Positions 56,502 through 64,000 of a DNA stretch of 64,000 nucleotides are shown here, piece after piece (position 1 is the first letter of the stretch; each line of letters opens with the position of its first letter). The stretch is from contig JAVBPJ010000001.1 in NCBI GenBank assembly GCA_031549665.1, positions 62,001 through 126,000 of the forward strand, read 5' to 3'. The position numbers and the translations under genes were made by a program. This stretch comes from Rikenella sp031549665. GTDB lineage: Bacteria; Bacteroidota; Bacteroidia; Bacteroidales; Rikenellaceae. The notes under the pieces are model-generated. The model had not been told where the DNA came from, searched no databases, and worked only from the letters and a program-made list of their open reading frames with translations.

Positions 56502-57464
56502 GTGAATTCGGAAACGCTCAAAAAATTTGCCCGGCAGATTGTCGAAACAGAACAAAAAGCGATCGGCAGCCTGGTCGACGCCATCGACGACTCGTTTGTC
56601 GAGGTGGCCCGGATGATCTTCGAAAGCTCCGGCCGATTGATCGTAACGGGCATCGGAAAAAGCGCCATCATCGGGAACAAGATCGTGGCCACGCTCAATT
56701 CGACCGGTACTCCGGCCATTTTCATGCACGCCGCCGACGCCATTCACGGCGACCTGGGCATCGTTCGTCCCGAGGACATCGTACTCTGCATCTCGAAAAG
56801 CGGCAACACGCCCGAGGTGAAGGTGCTGGTGCCTTTTATCCGCAACATGGGCAACCCGCTGATCGCCATGGTGGGGAACCTCGATTCGTTCCTCGCTTCG
56901 TCGAGCGACCGGGTGCTTGACACCACCGTCGAAGAGGAGGCCTGCCCCAACAACCTGGCCCCCACCAGCAGCACCACGGCGCAACTGGTGATGGGCGACG
57001 CGCTGGCGATGACCCTGCTCAAAATGCGCGGATTCACGGCCGAGGACTTCGCCAAGTTCCACCCGGGCGGCGCGCTGGGAAAGAAACTTTACACCACCGT
57101 GGGCGACATCATGTCGAAAGAGCCCGCCCCGCGGGTGGCTCCCCGGGCTTCGCTCAACGAGACGATCATCGAAATTTCGGGCAAACGGCTCGGGGCCACC
57201 GCCGTGGTCGATGGAGATCAGCTCCTGGGGATCGTTACCGACGGCGACCTGCGCCGGATGCTCCAAAGCGGCCGCGAACCGGCCTCGCTCCGCGCCGCCG
57301 ACATCATGTCGGAAAATCCAAAAACCATCGAGGCCGACGAACTGGCCATCAAGGCGTTCCGCATCATGGAACGCAATAAAATCACGCAACTGCTGGTACT
57401 CAACGGGGGGCGGTATTGCGGCATCATTCACATCCACGACATCCTGCGCGAGGGGGTCGTCTAA
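56502..57464 (+). CDS. kdsD: arabinose-5-phosphate isomerase KdsD (KpsF/GutQ family)
   Basis: KdsD converts ribulose 5-phosphate to arabinose 5-phosphate, the first step toward Kdo in LPS. The 320-aa protein has an SIS domain (about 25-165) with LIVTGIGKSAIIGNKI, HAADAIHGDLGI and CISKSGNTPEVKVL, followed by two CBS domains (DIMSKEPAPR and IMSENPKTIE). The start is GTG 56502: the open frame from 56481 begins inside the -7 element. lptB follows after 14 bp. Confidence 0.95.
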   Translation: MNSETLKKFARQIVETEQKAIGSLVDAIDDSFVEVARMIFESSGRLIVTGIGKSAIIGNKIVATLNSTGTPAIFMHAADAIHGDLGIVRPEDIVLCISKSGNTPEVKVLVPFIRNMGNPLIAMVGNLDSFLASSSDRVLDTTVEEEACPNNLAPTSSTTAQLVMGDALAMTLLKMRGFTAEDFAKFHPGGALGKKLYTTVGDIMSKEPAPRVAPRASLNETIIEISGKRLGATAVVDGDQLLGIVTDGDLRRMLQSGREPASLRAADIMSENPKTIEADELAIKAFRIMERNKITQLLVLNGGRYCGIIHIHDILREGVV

Positions 57465-57478
57465 CGTTTCGGGCCGTC

Positions 57479-58225
57479 ATGGAATCAACCCAAGGAAAAA
57501 TGCGCCTCTGGACCAAAGACCTGGTCAAGAAATACAAATCCCGCACAGTGGTGAACGAGGTCTCCATCGAGGTGGAGCAGGGCGAAATCGTCGGGCTGCT
57601 CGGCCCCAACGGAGCCGGAAAAACCACCACTTTTTACATGACCGTGGGGCTTATCAAACCCAATGCCGGGCAAATCTTCCTGGACGACCTTGAAATCACC
57701 AACGAGCCGGTTTACAAACGGGCGCAACTGGGCGTGGGCTACCTGGCGCAAGAGGCCTCGGTGTTCCGCAAACTGTCGGTCGAAGACAACATCCGCGCCG
57801 TACTCGAAATGACCGACTACTCGAAAGAGTACCAGGAAGAACGGATCGAGTACCTGATCCGCGAATTCAGCCTCCAAAAGGTGCGCAAGTCGCTCGGAAT
57901 CCAGCTTTCGGGCGGTGAACGGCGGCGTACCGAGATCGCCCGCGCGGTGTCCATCAATCCCAAGTTCATCCTGCTCGACGAACCCTTCGCCGGGGTCGAC
58001 CCCATCGCGGTGGCCGAAATCCAGTCGATCGTCGCCTCGCTCAAGGAGAAAAACATCGGAGTGATCATCACCGACCACAACGTTCACGAAACCCTCAGCA
58101 TCACCGACCGCACCTACATTCTGGTGGAGGGGAAGGTGATCCGCACCGGATCGGCCGAAGAGCTTGCCGCCGACGAATACGTCCGCCGCGTCTACCTCGG
58201 CCCCGACTTCGAACTGCGCCGGTAA
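57479..58225 (+). CDS. lptB: LPS export ABC transporter ATP-binding protein LptB
   Basis: LptB is the cytoplasmic ATPase that drives LPS extraction from the inner membrane with LptFG. The 248-aa protein has Walker A GPNGAGKTTTFYM, the Q-loop near VGYLAQEASVF, signature LSGGERRRTEIARA, Walker B FILLDEPFAGVDP and the switch His in ITDHNVHETL. The Tyr and Val-rich C-terminal RRVYLGPDFEL is typical of LptB over other ABC subunits. It is translated right after kdsD, so precursor supply and LPS transport share one transcript. The ATG at 57479 is 14 bp past the kdsD stop. Confidence 0.95.
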   Translation: MESTQGKMRLWTKDLVKKYKSRTVVNEVSIEVEQGEIVGLLGPNGAGKTTTFYMTVGLIKPNAGQIFLDDLEITNEPVYKRAQLGVGYLAQEASVFRKLSVEDNIRAVLEMTDYSKEYQEERIEYLIREFSLQKVRKSLGIQLSGGERRRTEIARAVSINPKFILLDEPFAGVDPIAVAEIQSIVASLKEKNIGVIITDHNVHETLSITDRTYILVEGKVIRTGSAEELAADEYVRRVYLGPDFELRR

Positions 58226-58237
58226 GCCCGTAAAAAA

Positions 58238-58714
58238 TCAGAAAAGCAGCACCGAAGCCATGGCTGCGATCCCCTGCTCGGCGCCGATGGGGCCGAGCCG
58301 TTCGGTCGTGGTGGCCTTGATCGACACCCGGTCGACGGGCAGGTGCAGCAGCGCGGCCAGCGTTTGGCGCATCGCCGGAATGTGAGGCTGGAGTTTGGGC
58401 CGTTGGGCCAGCAGGGTGGCATCCACGTTGCCGATGCGGAACCCTTTCGATTCGATCAGCGCGACGACCCGTTCAAGCAGCAATTTACTGTCTATCCCCT
58501 TGTACGTGGGGTCGTTATCGGGGAAATGCACCCCGATATCGCCGAGCGCAGCCGCTCCCAAAAGCGCATCGCACAGGGCGTGGATCAGTACGTCGCCGTC
58601 CGAGTGCGCCACGAAGCCCAGATTATGTTCAATAGAAACGCCGCCGATGGTGAGCGGGAGTCCCGGCGCCAGGGCGTGGATGTCGAAACCGTTTCCGATG
58701 CGGAAGTTTTCCAT
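58238..58714 (-). CDS. ispF: 2-C-methyl-D-erythritol 2,4-cyclodiphosphate synthase IspF
   Basis: IspF performs the cyclisation step of the MEP isoprenoid pathway. The 158-aa protein has the metal-ligand motifs GNGFDIHALAPG (Asp and His, about residue 9-12) and HSDGDVLIHALCDALLGA, the FPDNDPTYKG loop, and the C-terminal IKATTTERLGPIG. The open frame continues to 58765, but ATG 58714 is at the family start. It is convergent with lptB, 13 bp apart. Confidence 0.96.
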   Translation of the reverse strand: MENFRIGNGFDIHALAPGLPLTIGGVSIEHNLGFVAHSDGDVLIHALCDALLGAAALGDIGVHFPDNDPTYKGIDSKLLLERVVALIESKGFRIGNVDATLLAQRPKLQPHIPAMRQTLAALLHLPVDRVSIKATTTERLGPIGAEQGIAAMASVLLF

Positions 58715-58753
58715 AGGGAGATCAAACAGGGTAATTGTCCGGAACAAAAGTAG

Positions 58754-58761
58754 TACATTTA
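58754..58761 (+). promoter_or_regulatory. possible -7 element of the dipeptidase gene (TACATTTA)
   Basis: Seven of eight positions match TAnnTTTG, 17 bp upstream of ATG 58779. Confidence 0.4.
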
Positions 58762-58778
58762 CCAAAAATAGTCGTTGT

Positions 58779-60239
58779 ATGGAATTCGGAAATTTGGAAC
58801 CCCGACTGGTGTGGGGATTTTTTCAGGAGATTACCCGCGTACCCCGCCCCTCAAAAAAGGAGGAGAAGATCCGCGCCTACCTGCGCGAGTTCGCCCGCCG
58901 GTTCGAACTCTCTCTGCGGGAGGACGCCAAGGGCAACATCGTCATCGAGCGGCCCGCCTCCGCAGGCCGGGAACAGGAACCGCCCCTGATCCTGCAGAGC
59001 CATGTCGACATGGTTTGCGAAAAGGAGGCCGGCGTACAGATCGATTTTGAAAACGACCCCATCGACGCCTACCTCGACAGCGACGGTTGGGTGAAAGCCC
59101 GGGGAACCACCCTCGGCGCCGATTGCGGCATCGGCATGGCGTTGGCCATGGCGGCGCTGGTCGATCCGCAGGCGGAGGGGCCGAAGCTCGAAGCGCTCTT
59201 TACCGTGGACGAGGAGCAGGGACTCACCGGAGCCATGCACCTCGGCGAGGGGATGCTCACGGGCCGCCGCATGGTCAACCTCGACTCCGAAGACGAAGGC
59301 GAGATTTTCATCGGTTGCGCCGGCGGGATCGACACTCTGGTCGAGTTCGCCTTCCAGCCGGAAGAGACCCCGGCCGGCTACACCTATTATAAGGTGCGTG
59401 TCGGGGGACTCCACGGGGGACACTCGGGCGACGACATCGAAAAAGGATTCGGGAATGCCAACAAACTCCTTACAAGGCTGTTGTCCCGACTCGAAGAGCA
59501 GCATCCGGAACTGCGCGTGGGAACCCTCGAGGGGGGGAACCTGCGCAACGCGATTCCCCGCGAAGCCGAGGCGGTGCTGGGATTCGCCGCACCCCTGTCC
59601 GGCGAGAACAAAAAACAATTCGACGAGTGGGCGGCCGAAATTCGCGCCGAGTACGCCATCACCGAACCCCGACTGAACATCGCCCTGCTCCCGACAGAAG
59701 CCCCCTCGCAGCTCCTTCCCCGCGAAATGGCCCACCGACTGGTGGCCGCGCTCTACGCCATCCCCAACGGCGTGGTGGCGATGAGCCGGTCCATGCCCGG
59801 CCTGGTGGAGACATCGACCAACCTGGCCTCGGTAAAAATGCCCGAACGCGGGAAAGTGCTGGTAACCACTTCGCAGCGCAGTTCGGTTGAGAGCGCCAAA
59901 TACGACATAGCCGCCCGCGTGGGCGCACTGTTCTCGCTGGTCGGCGGAAAAGTTACCCACAGCGACGGCTACCCGGGATGGGCCCCGAACCCCGATTCCC
60001 CGCTGGTACGCGATGCGGTTGCGATCTACCGGGAACTGTTCGGCGCGGAACCGAAAGTAAAGGCGATCCACGCCGGGCTGGAGTGCGGCCTTTTTTTGAC
60101 CCGATATCCCCGCCTGGAGATGATCTCGATCGGCCCCACCCTGCGCGATGTGCACTCCCCCTCGGAGCGGCTGGAGGTCGCCAGCGTCGAAAAAATGTGG
60201 CATTATTTGAGGGAAATCATTAAAAAACAGCCGATGTAA
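58779..60239 (+). CDS. pepD: aminoacyl-histidine dipeptidase PepD (M20C)
   Basis: This 486-aa cytosolic zinc metallopeptidase hydrolyses dipeptides such as carnosine-type Xaa-His. It has the M20 catalytic core: SHVDMVCEK (first metal ligand His), GTTLGADCGIGMA, TVDEEQGLTGAM (general base Glu and metal Glu) and NLDSEDEGEIFIGCAGG. The lid/dimerisation domain includes GGHSGDDIEKGFGNANKLL. The C-terminal RLEMISIGPTLRDVHSPSERL supplies the last ligand. ATG 58779 follows a promoter-like sequence by 17 bp; the much longer open frame reads back through ispF. Confidence 0.95.
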   Translation: MEFGNLEPRLVWGFFQEITRVPRPSKKEEKIRAYLREFARRFELSLREDAKGNIVIERPASAGREQEPPLILQSHVDMVCEKEAGVQIDFENDPIDAYLDSDGWVKARGTTLGADCGIGMALAMAALVDPQAEGPKLEALFTVDEEQGLTGAMHLGEGMLTGRRMVNLDSEDEGEIFIGCAGGIDTLVEFAFQPEETPAGYTYYKVRVGGLHGGHSGDDIEKGFGNANKLLTRLLSRLEEQHPELRVGTLEGGNLRNAIPREAEAVLGFAAPLSGENKKQFDEWAAEIRAEYAITEPRLNIALLPTEAPSQLLPREMAHRLVAALYAIPNGVVAMSRSMPGLVETSTNLASVKMPERGKVLVTTSQRSSVESAKYDIAARVGALFSLVGGKVTHSDGYPGWAPNPDSPLVRDAVAIYRELFGAEPKVKAIHAGLECGLFLTRYPRLEMISIGPTLRDVHSPSERLEVASVEKMWHYLREIIKKQPM

Positions 60240-60450
60240 AAAAATCGTTAATGAAAAAAATAGCCCAAAAAATAGATCATCAACAGGTCGTATAATGTCG
60301 AAAAGCGAAGTAATGACAAGTGATTAGAATTCATAAAAAAAATAGACAACGAGGAGCCGACTCGCCAAAACAACCGCCAAAATCAGTTGTTAAACCGTCA
60401 AAAGCCAAGAAATAAGGCGGCGGGGATTTTTTTATCTCGCAAGAGTGCTA

Positions 60451-60458
60451 TATATTTG
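60451..60458 (+). promoter_or_regulatory. -7 promoter element of the susC-like gene (TATATTTG)
   Basis: An exact TAnnTTTG match, 82 bp upstream of ATG 60541. The 300 bp between pepD and this gene are otherwise free of genes and very A/T-rich, with A-tracts at 60239-60260 and 60337-60345 that could act as upstream activating sequence for a strong promoter. Confidence 0.6.
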
Positions 60459-60540
60459 CCAGGAGTTAGGAGTGGCACCTAACCAAAACGAACAAACCAA
60501 AACACAACAATTAACCCTTTTTCACCTAAAACGCTTTTAT

Positions 60541-63500
60541 ATGAAGAAAATTAGACTGTTAACATTGTTGGTCCTTGGACTGGCCGTAGGCACAGCCTAT
60601 GCTCAAACCAAGGTAAGCGGTGTGGTTAAAAGCTCGGAAGACGGGCAACCACTCGCAGGTGTAACCGTACAAGTAAAAGGTACGACCATTGGCGTAGCAA
60701 CAGGCGCCGACGGTTCTTACACCATTCCCAACGCACCGAGCAACGCAACGCTGACGTTCAGCTACGCCGGTATGCGCAAACAAGAAGTTCCCGCCGCCGG
60801 GAAAGCTACCGTGAACGCAACCATGGAGCCCGACGTACTCTCTGCATCAGGAGTCGTTGTAACCGCTCTTGGTGGTAAGAAACAAGAACGCAAACTTGGG
60901 TACGCTCAGACGACCATCCAAGGAGACGCTCTGGTTCGCGCCAACACGATCGACCCCGTGTCAGCCCTTCAAGGGAAAGTGGCCGGTTTGAACATCCAGA
61001 CTTCAGGGTCTGCAGGTTTGACCGGTTCTCCCGTGATCACGCTGCGTGGTGCCAAGTCGCTGACCAAGAACAACTCGCCGATCTTCGTGGTTGACGGGAT
61101 TGTTATGGAGAACGAAGAGGCCATGAGCTACGGCGCCGCCCAGATTTTGGGTGGTAACGGTGGTCCCACCGAAGGTAACAGCGCAACCCGTTATGGTAAC
61201 CAGATGAAGAACCTGAACATGGCCGACTTCGAAAGCGTTACCGTGTTGAAGGGTGCTGCTGCAACCTCTCTGTACGGTTCTCGCGGTGCCAACGGCGCCA
61301 TCATCTTTACCTCGAAACAAGGCAAAGCCCGCCAAGGTATCGGTGTCGACGTTTCGTACAGCCACTCGTTCGAGCAGACCTATGCTCCTCCGCTGCCCCT
61401 GCAGAACGTTTACGGGATGGGCGTTGTAACCAGCCGTTACGAAGGGAATATCGTTCCCGGAACCAACCCCGTAACCACCACTGCCGGCGATGCTTACACC
61501 CCCGCTTCTTGGGGTCCCATCATGGACGGATCGACCTCGATCGCCCAATACTACAAACTGGGAACTCCTTCTTGGGTCGATCCCCAATACTGGAACAACC
61601 CCGTTGAACCGTTGGTGGCCCACCCCGACAACTGGAAGGCGCTGTTCAACACCGGCCACTCAGACAACGTGAACGTTTCTCTGTACGGCGGTTCCGATAA
61701 AGCCACCTACCGATTCTCTTACAACTACCTGAATTCCAATGGTTCGCTGCCCAACAACGAATTCAACCGCCACTCGGTTCGTTTCAGCACCGACGGTCGT
61801 TTGAACGACATCTTCTCGGTAAACTTCCAATTCACGTACTCGAACTCCAATACGCTGAACGCCTACCTGCAGGCCGCTTGGAGCGGAAACCGTTTCACCG
61901 AATTGGTCGGCAAGCAAATCAGCCGTAATACCGACGTCGAGTGGTACAAGAACAACTACCGCGACCCCATCACCTACGAGACCATGGAGGCTCCGGGAGG
62001 CCAGTTGCTGGCGCTTCGTAACACCCTGCTTAACTACGAAAACAACAACGAAACCCGTAACGAGCAAACCATCCTGGCTGCCATCCAGTTCCGTGCTGAT
62101 TTGACCGAATGGCTCGATGCCGACGTCAGCGTCAGCTACAACGACTTCAAACGGTATACCGAAGTAAAAAATTACGGTCGGGAAAAATTCCGCGAAGGTG
62201 TTGATGGTAAGTACGCTGTTTCCGGCGCTACCTCGTCGACGTACGACGCCCGTGTAAGCTTGCACAGCAACAACCGTTTTGTAGACGACAACCTCGAGTT
62301 GGACGTACGTGCGTTCTATGAAATCACTGGCGACGGTGTTGGTTCAAACTGGAACAAAAGCACCAATAACGGGTTGGTTGTTCCCGGCCTGTGGACATTC
62401 GGTAATACCGTTGCTCCGTTGACCGTCAATGATATGGGAGTTAACCGTCTGAATCGCAAAGAAATGACCTCCGGTATCGCCGCAGTCGCTTCGTTGAGCT
62501 GGAAAGATCAAATCACCCTCGAGGTAACCGGCCGTAACGACTGGTTGTCGACCCTGCTCTATCCCACTTGGATTCCCGACGGCGCCAACAATTACTCGGT
62601 GTTCTATCCTTCCGTGAACGTTGCGTGGATTTTCACCGACACTTTCCAGTTGAATCCCGACATCATCTCTTACGGTAAGCTTCGCGCCTCTCTCGCTCAA
62701 GTGGGTTCGGGTCCTGATCCTTACGAAACAGCCGGTGGTGCCGGTGGTTTTACCGTTAATGCCACTGGAGCATACAACCCCGCTGGACAACAGCAGTTTA
62801 CCGCCCAAGCCAACGATACCCGCCTTCAGAACCTTGACCTCAAACCTGAGATCCAACAATCGTTGGAACTTGGTTTCGACGCCCGTTTCCTGAACGGTTT
62901 GGTCGGTATCGACTTCGCATGGTACAAGATGAACACCCGCAACCAAGTGTTGAGTTTGCCCGCTCCCGACGTATCCGGGGTATCCACCCGTCTGATCAAC
63001 GCCGGTAACATCCAAAACACCGGTTGGGAAGCACAACTCGATTTCCACCCCTTCCAATCGCGCGAAGTACGTTGGGATTTCTCGTTCAACTTCGCCCGCA
63101 ACAAAGGCAAGATCAAATCGCTGGTCGATGGTACCACCCAGTTTATCTTCTCAAACGGTAACGACTATGGTACCCCCCGTATCGTAGGTTTCGTTGACGG
63201 ATTGGGCGGCTATGGCGATATCGTTTCTTCAGGGGGCGACTACGCTGCGTCCGCTGCAAAATGGAACGAACAGTACGCCAACTACCTGAACGTGACTAAC
63301 GGTTGGGCCCAAGGCAACGCCAACTACGTAACCATCAACCCCGGTGACAAGAACTATGGAAAACGGTTGATCTACATGAACTACCTGACCAGTCCTGCCG
63401 GTGCCACTCCCGATGCCAACTGGGCTAACCAGCAGCGTATCTACTACCGCACCGCAAGCGGCAACTTCTACTGGTCAGAACAAAAAGACGCTGAAGGCAA

Positions 63501-64000
63501 CGTAACCCGCGAAGGCAAGACCTACGACAAGCTGGGTAACGTACAGCCCTGGTTCACAGCAGGCTTCAACTCGACTGTTTCGTACAAAGGTTTCGACCTC
63601 TTCGTACAAGTCGACGGTCGCTACGGCGGTCAAATGATCAGTCCGCTGATTCGTGATGCCGTCCAAGCGGGTACCGCCAAAGCCTCGTTGCTTTATCGCG
63701 ATGCCGACAATGGTGGTATGCAACGTATGAACTACAAGAACGAACTCGTATCTGACGGGTACATCGTGGACGGTGTGTTTGAAAAAGAACGTTCGGGTTC
63801 TATCCGTGACGACCAAACCGGCAGCAACTCGAAAATGGTTTCTCTGAAGACCGGTCAAATGGTTGACCTCGCCGGCATGAGCATGATGGAAGCCTACCAA
63901 GAAGGCCACCTGCAACCCGTGAAAACCGCCCTGTACTACAACGACAACTTCACCATGAGCAACATCATGGAGCTGTGCGTATACGATGCCACCTACTTTG
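60541..64000 (+). CDS. SusC/RagA-family TonB-dependent outer membrane receptor (3' end outside window)
   Basis: This is a TonB-linked outer-membrane transporter that normally works with a SusD-like lipoprotein to import glycans or peptides. The signal peptide is LLTLLVLGLAVGTAYAQ. It is followed by a carboxypeptidase-regulatory-like beta-domain (about 22-100, VSGVVKSSEDGQPLAGVTVQVKG type). The TonB box and plug come next: VVVTALGG, ALQGKVAGLNIQ, VITLRGAKSLTKNNSPIFVVDG and ATSLYGSRGANGAIIF. The long barrel is rich in aromatic strands. 1153 codons are visible and it is open at the window edge. Codon use is shifted towards GGT/GTT/CGT compared with neighbours, a sign of high expression. No partner gene is visible, so the substrate is unknown. 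Confidence 0.96.
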   Translation, partial: MKKIRLLTLLVLGLAVGTAYAQTKVSGVVKSSEDGQPLAGVTVQVKGTTIGVATGADGSYTIPNAPSNATLTFSYAGMRKQEVPAAGKATVNATMEPDVLSASGVVVTALGGKKQERKLGYAQTTIQGDALVRANTIDPVSALQGKVAGLNIQTSGSAGLTGSPVITLRGAKSLTKNNSPIFVVDGIVMENEEAMSYGAAQILGGNGGPTEGNSATRYGNQMKNLNMADFESVTVLKGAAATSLYGSRGANGAIIFTSKQGKARQGIGVDVSYSHSFEQTYAPPLPLQNVYGMGVVTSRYEGNIVPGTNPVTTTAGDAYTPASWGPIMDGSTSIAQYYKLGTPSWVDPQYWNNPVEPLVAHPDNWKALFNTGHSDNVNVSLYGGSDKATYRFSYNYLNSNGSLPNNEFNRHSVRFSTDGRLNDIFSVNFQFTYSNSNTLNAYLQAAWSGNRFTELVGKQISRNTDVEWYKNNYRDPITYETMEAPGGQLLALRNTLLNYENNNETRNEQTILAAIQFRADLTEWLDADVSVSYNDFKRYTEVKNYGREKFREGVDGKYAVSGATSSTYDARVSLHSNNRFVDDNLELDVRAFYEITGDGVGSNWNKSTNNGLVVPGLWTFGNTVAPLTVNDMGVNRLNRKEMTSGIAAVASLSWKDQITLEVTGRNDWLSTLLYPTWIPDGANNYSVFYPSVNVAWIFTDTFQLNPDIISYGKLRASLAQVGSGPDPYETAGGAGGFTVNATGAYNPAGQQQFTAQANDTRLQNLDLKPEIQQSLELGFDARFLNGLVGIDFAWYKMNTRNQVLSLPAPDVSGVSTRLINAGNIQNTGWEAQLDFHPFQSREVRWDFSFNFARNKGKIKSLVDGTTQFIFSNGNDYGTPRIVGFVDGLGGYGDIVSSGGDYAASAAKWNEQYANYLNVTNGWAQGNANYVTINPGDKNYGKRLIYMNYLTSPAGATPDANWANQQRIYYRTASGNFYWSEQKDAEGNVTREGKTYDKLGNVQPWFTAGFNSTVSYKGFDLFVQVDGRYGGQMISPLIRDAVQAGTAKASLLYRDADNGGMQRMNYKNELVSDGYIVDGVFEKERSGSIRDDQTGSNSKMVSLKTGQMVDLAGMSMMEAYQEGHLQPVKTALYYNDNFTMSNIMELCVYDATYF

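Noticed and set aside
1..64000. CRISPR array, rRNA operon or insertion sequence
   Set aside because: No regularly spaced repeats, rRNA-like sequence, or transposase-like frames with terminal inverted repeats were seen on reading.

Overview
The window comes from a Bacteroidota chromosome, most likely order Bacteroidales. Its high GC content (my visual estimate is high fifties per cent) suggests a Rikenellaceae/Alistipes-like lineage, but that is inference. The phylum call rests on the TAnnTTTG-type -7 promoter element upstream of more than a dozen genes, a SusC/RagA TonB-dependent receptor, a BACON-domain lipoprotein, a DUF2723 membrane glycosyltransferase-like protein, an eIF1/SUI1-type protein and many Bacteroidota-style lipoproteins. 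No rRNA, CRISPR array or insertion sequence was seen. Most of the window is ordinary chromosome, densely packed on both strands.

Layout. 1-2043: a nucleoside-sugar epimerase-like gene (cut by the window edge) and the pantothenate genes panD and panC. 2209-5130: secreted GH2 beta-galactosidase. 5308-6545: XerC/D-type recombinase coupled to the ribosome hibernation factor hpf. 6749-9485: a zinc-ribbon membrane protein divergent from uvrC. 9609-10922: a lipoprotein and an outer-membrane barrel protein. 11040-12830: an AT-rich island with a convergent, 3'-overlapping pair, an XRE-HTH/PD-(D/E)XK nuclease fusion and a DPPY DNA methyltransferase, read here as a compact restriction-modification system. 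12879-16019: HAD hydrolase, a CAU tRNA with an odd T-loop, and a large TlpA-type thioredoxin lipoprotein or periplasmic protein. 16151-20047: GlsB-like protein, acyltransferase 3, Spy-like protein, metY and a DUF2721 protein. 20156-26711: five-gene operon tetR-tolC-MFP-RND pump-PII-like protein. 26887-33991: a secreted TIM-barrel glycosidase of a family I cannot name, Xaa-Pro aminopeptidase, SUI1 protein, and a large HExxH protease/beta-propeller/barrel protein. 34056-37158: BACON lipoprotein-aspS-ftsY operon. 37302-42685: ABC exporter pair and a DUF2723 protein. 42791-46972: folB divergent from glnS-dsbD. 47058-51576: nadA with a ROK regulator, a coiled-coil membrane protein, and dusB. 51806-58714: two lipoproteins, a decayed gene remnant, rsmA, recQ, kdsD-lptB and ispF. 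58779-60239: aminoacyl-histidine dipeptidase. 60541 to the end: a SusC-family receptor, cut by the window edge.

How the genes work together. Coherent modules are pantothenate synthesis (panC-panD), multidrug or metabolite efflux with its own repressor and a PII-like small protein, LPS biogenesis (kdsD makes the Kdo precursor; lptB powers LPS transport), periplasmic thiol redox (dsbD and the TlpA protein), and polysaccharide use (GH2, the TIM-barrel protein, ROK regulator, SusC). Promoters are often divergent and abutting. Convergent genes are separated by long perfect hairpins that mostly lack a U-tract.

The most unusual items are the HTH-fused endonuclease RM island, the orphan TIM-barrel glycosidase with an inserted domain, the PII-like gene in the RND operon, the three-part HExxH outer-membrane protein, the tRNA with A54/U58, and the palindromic folB/glnS divergent promoter.
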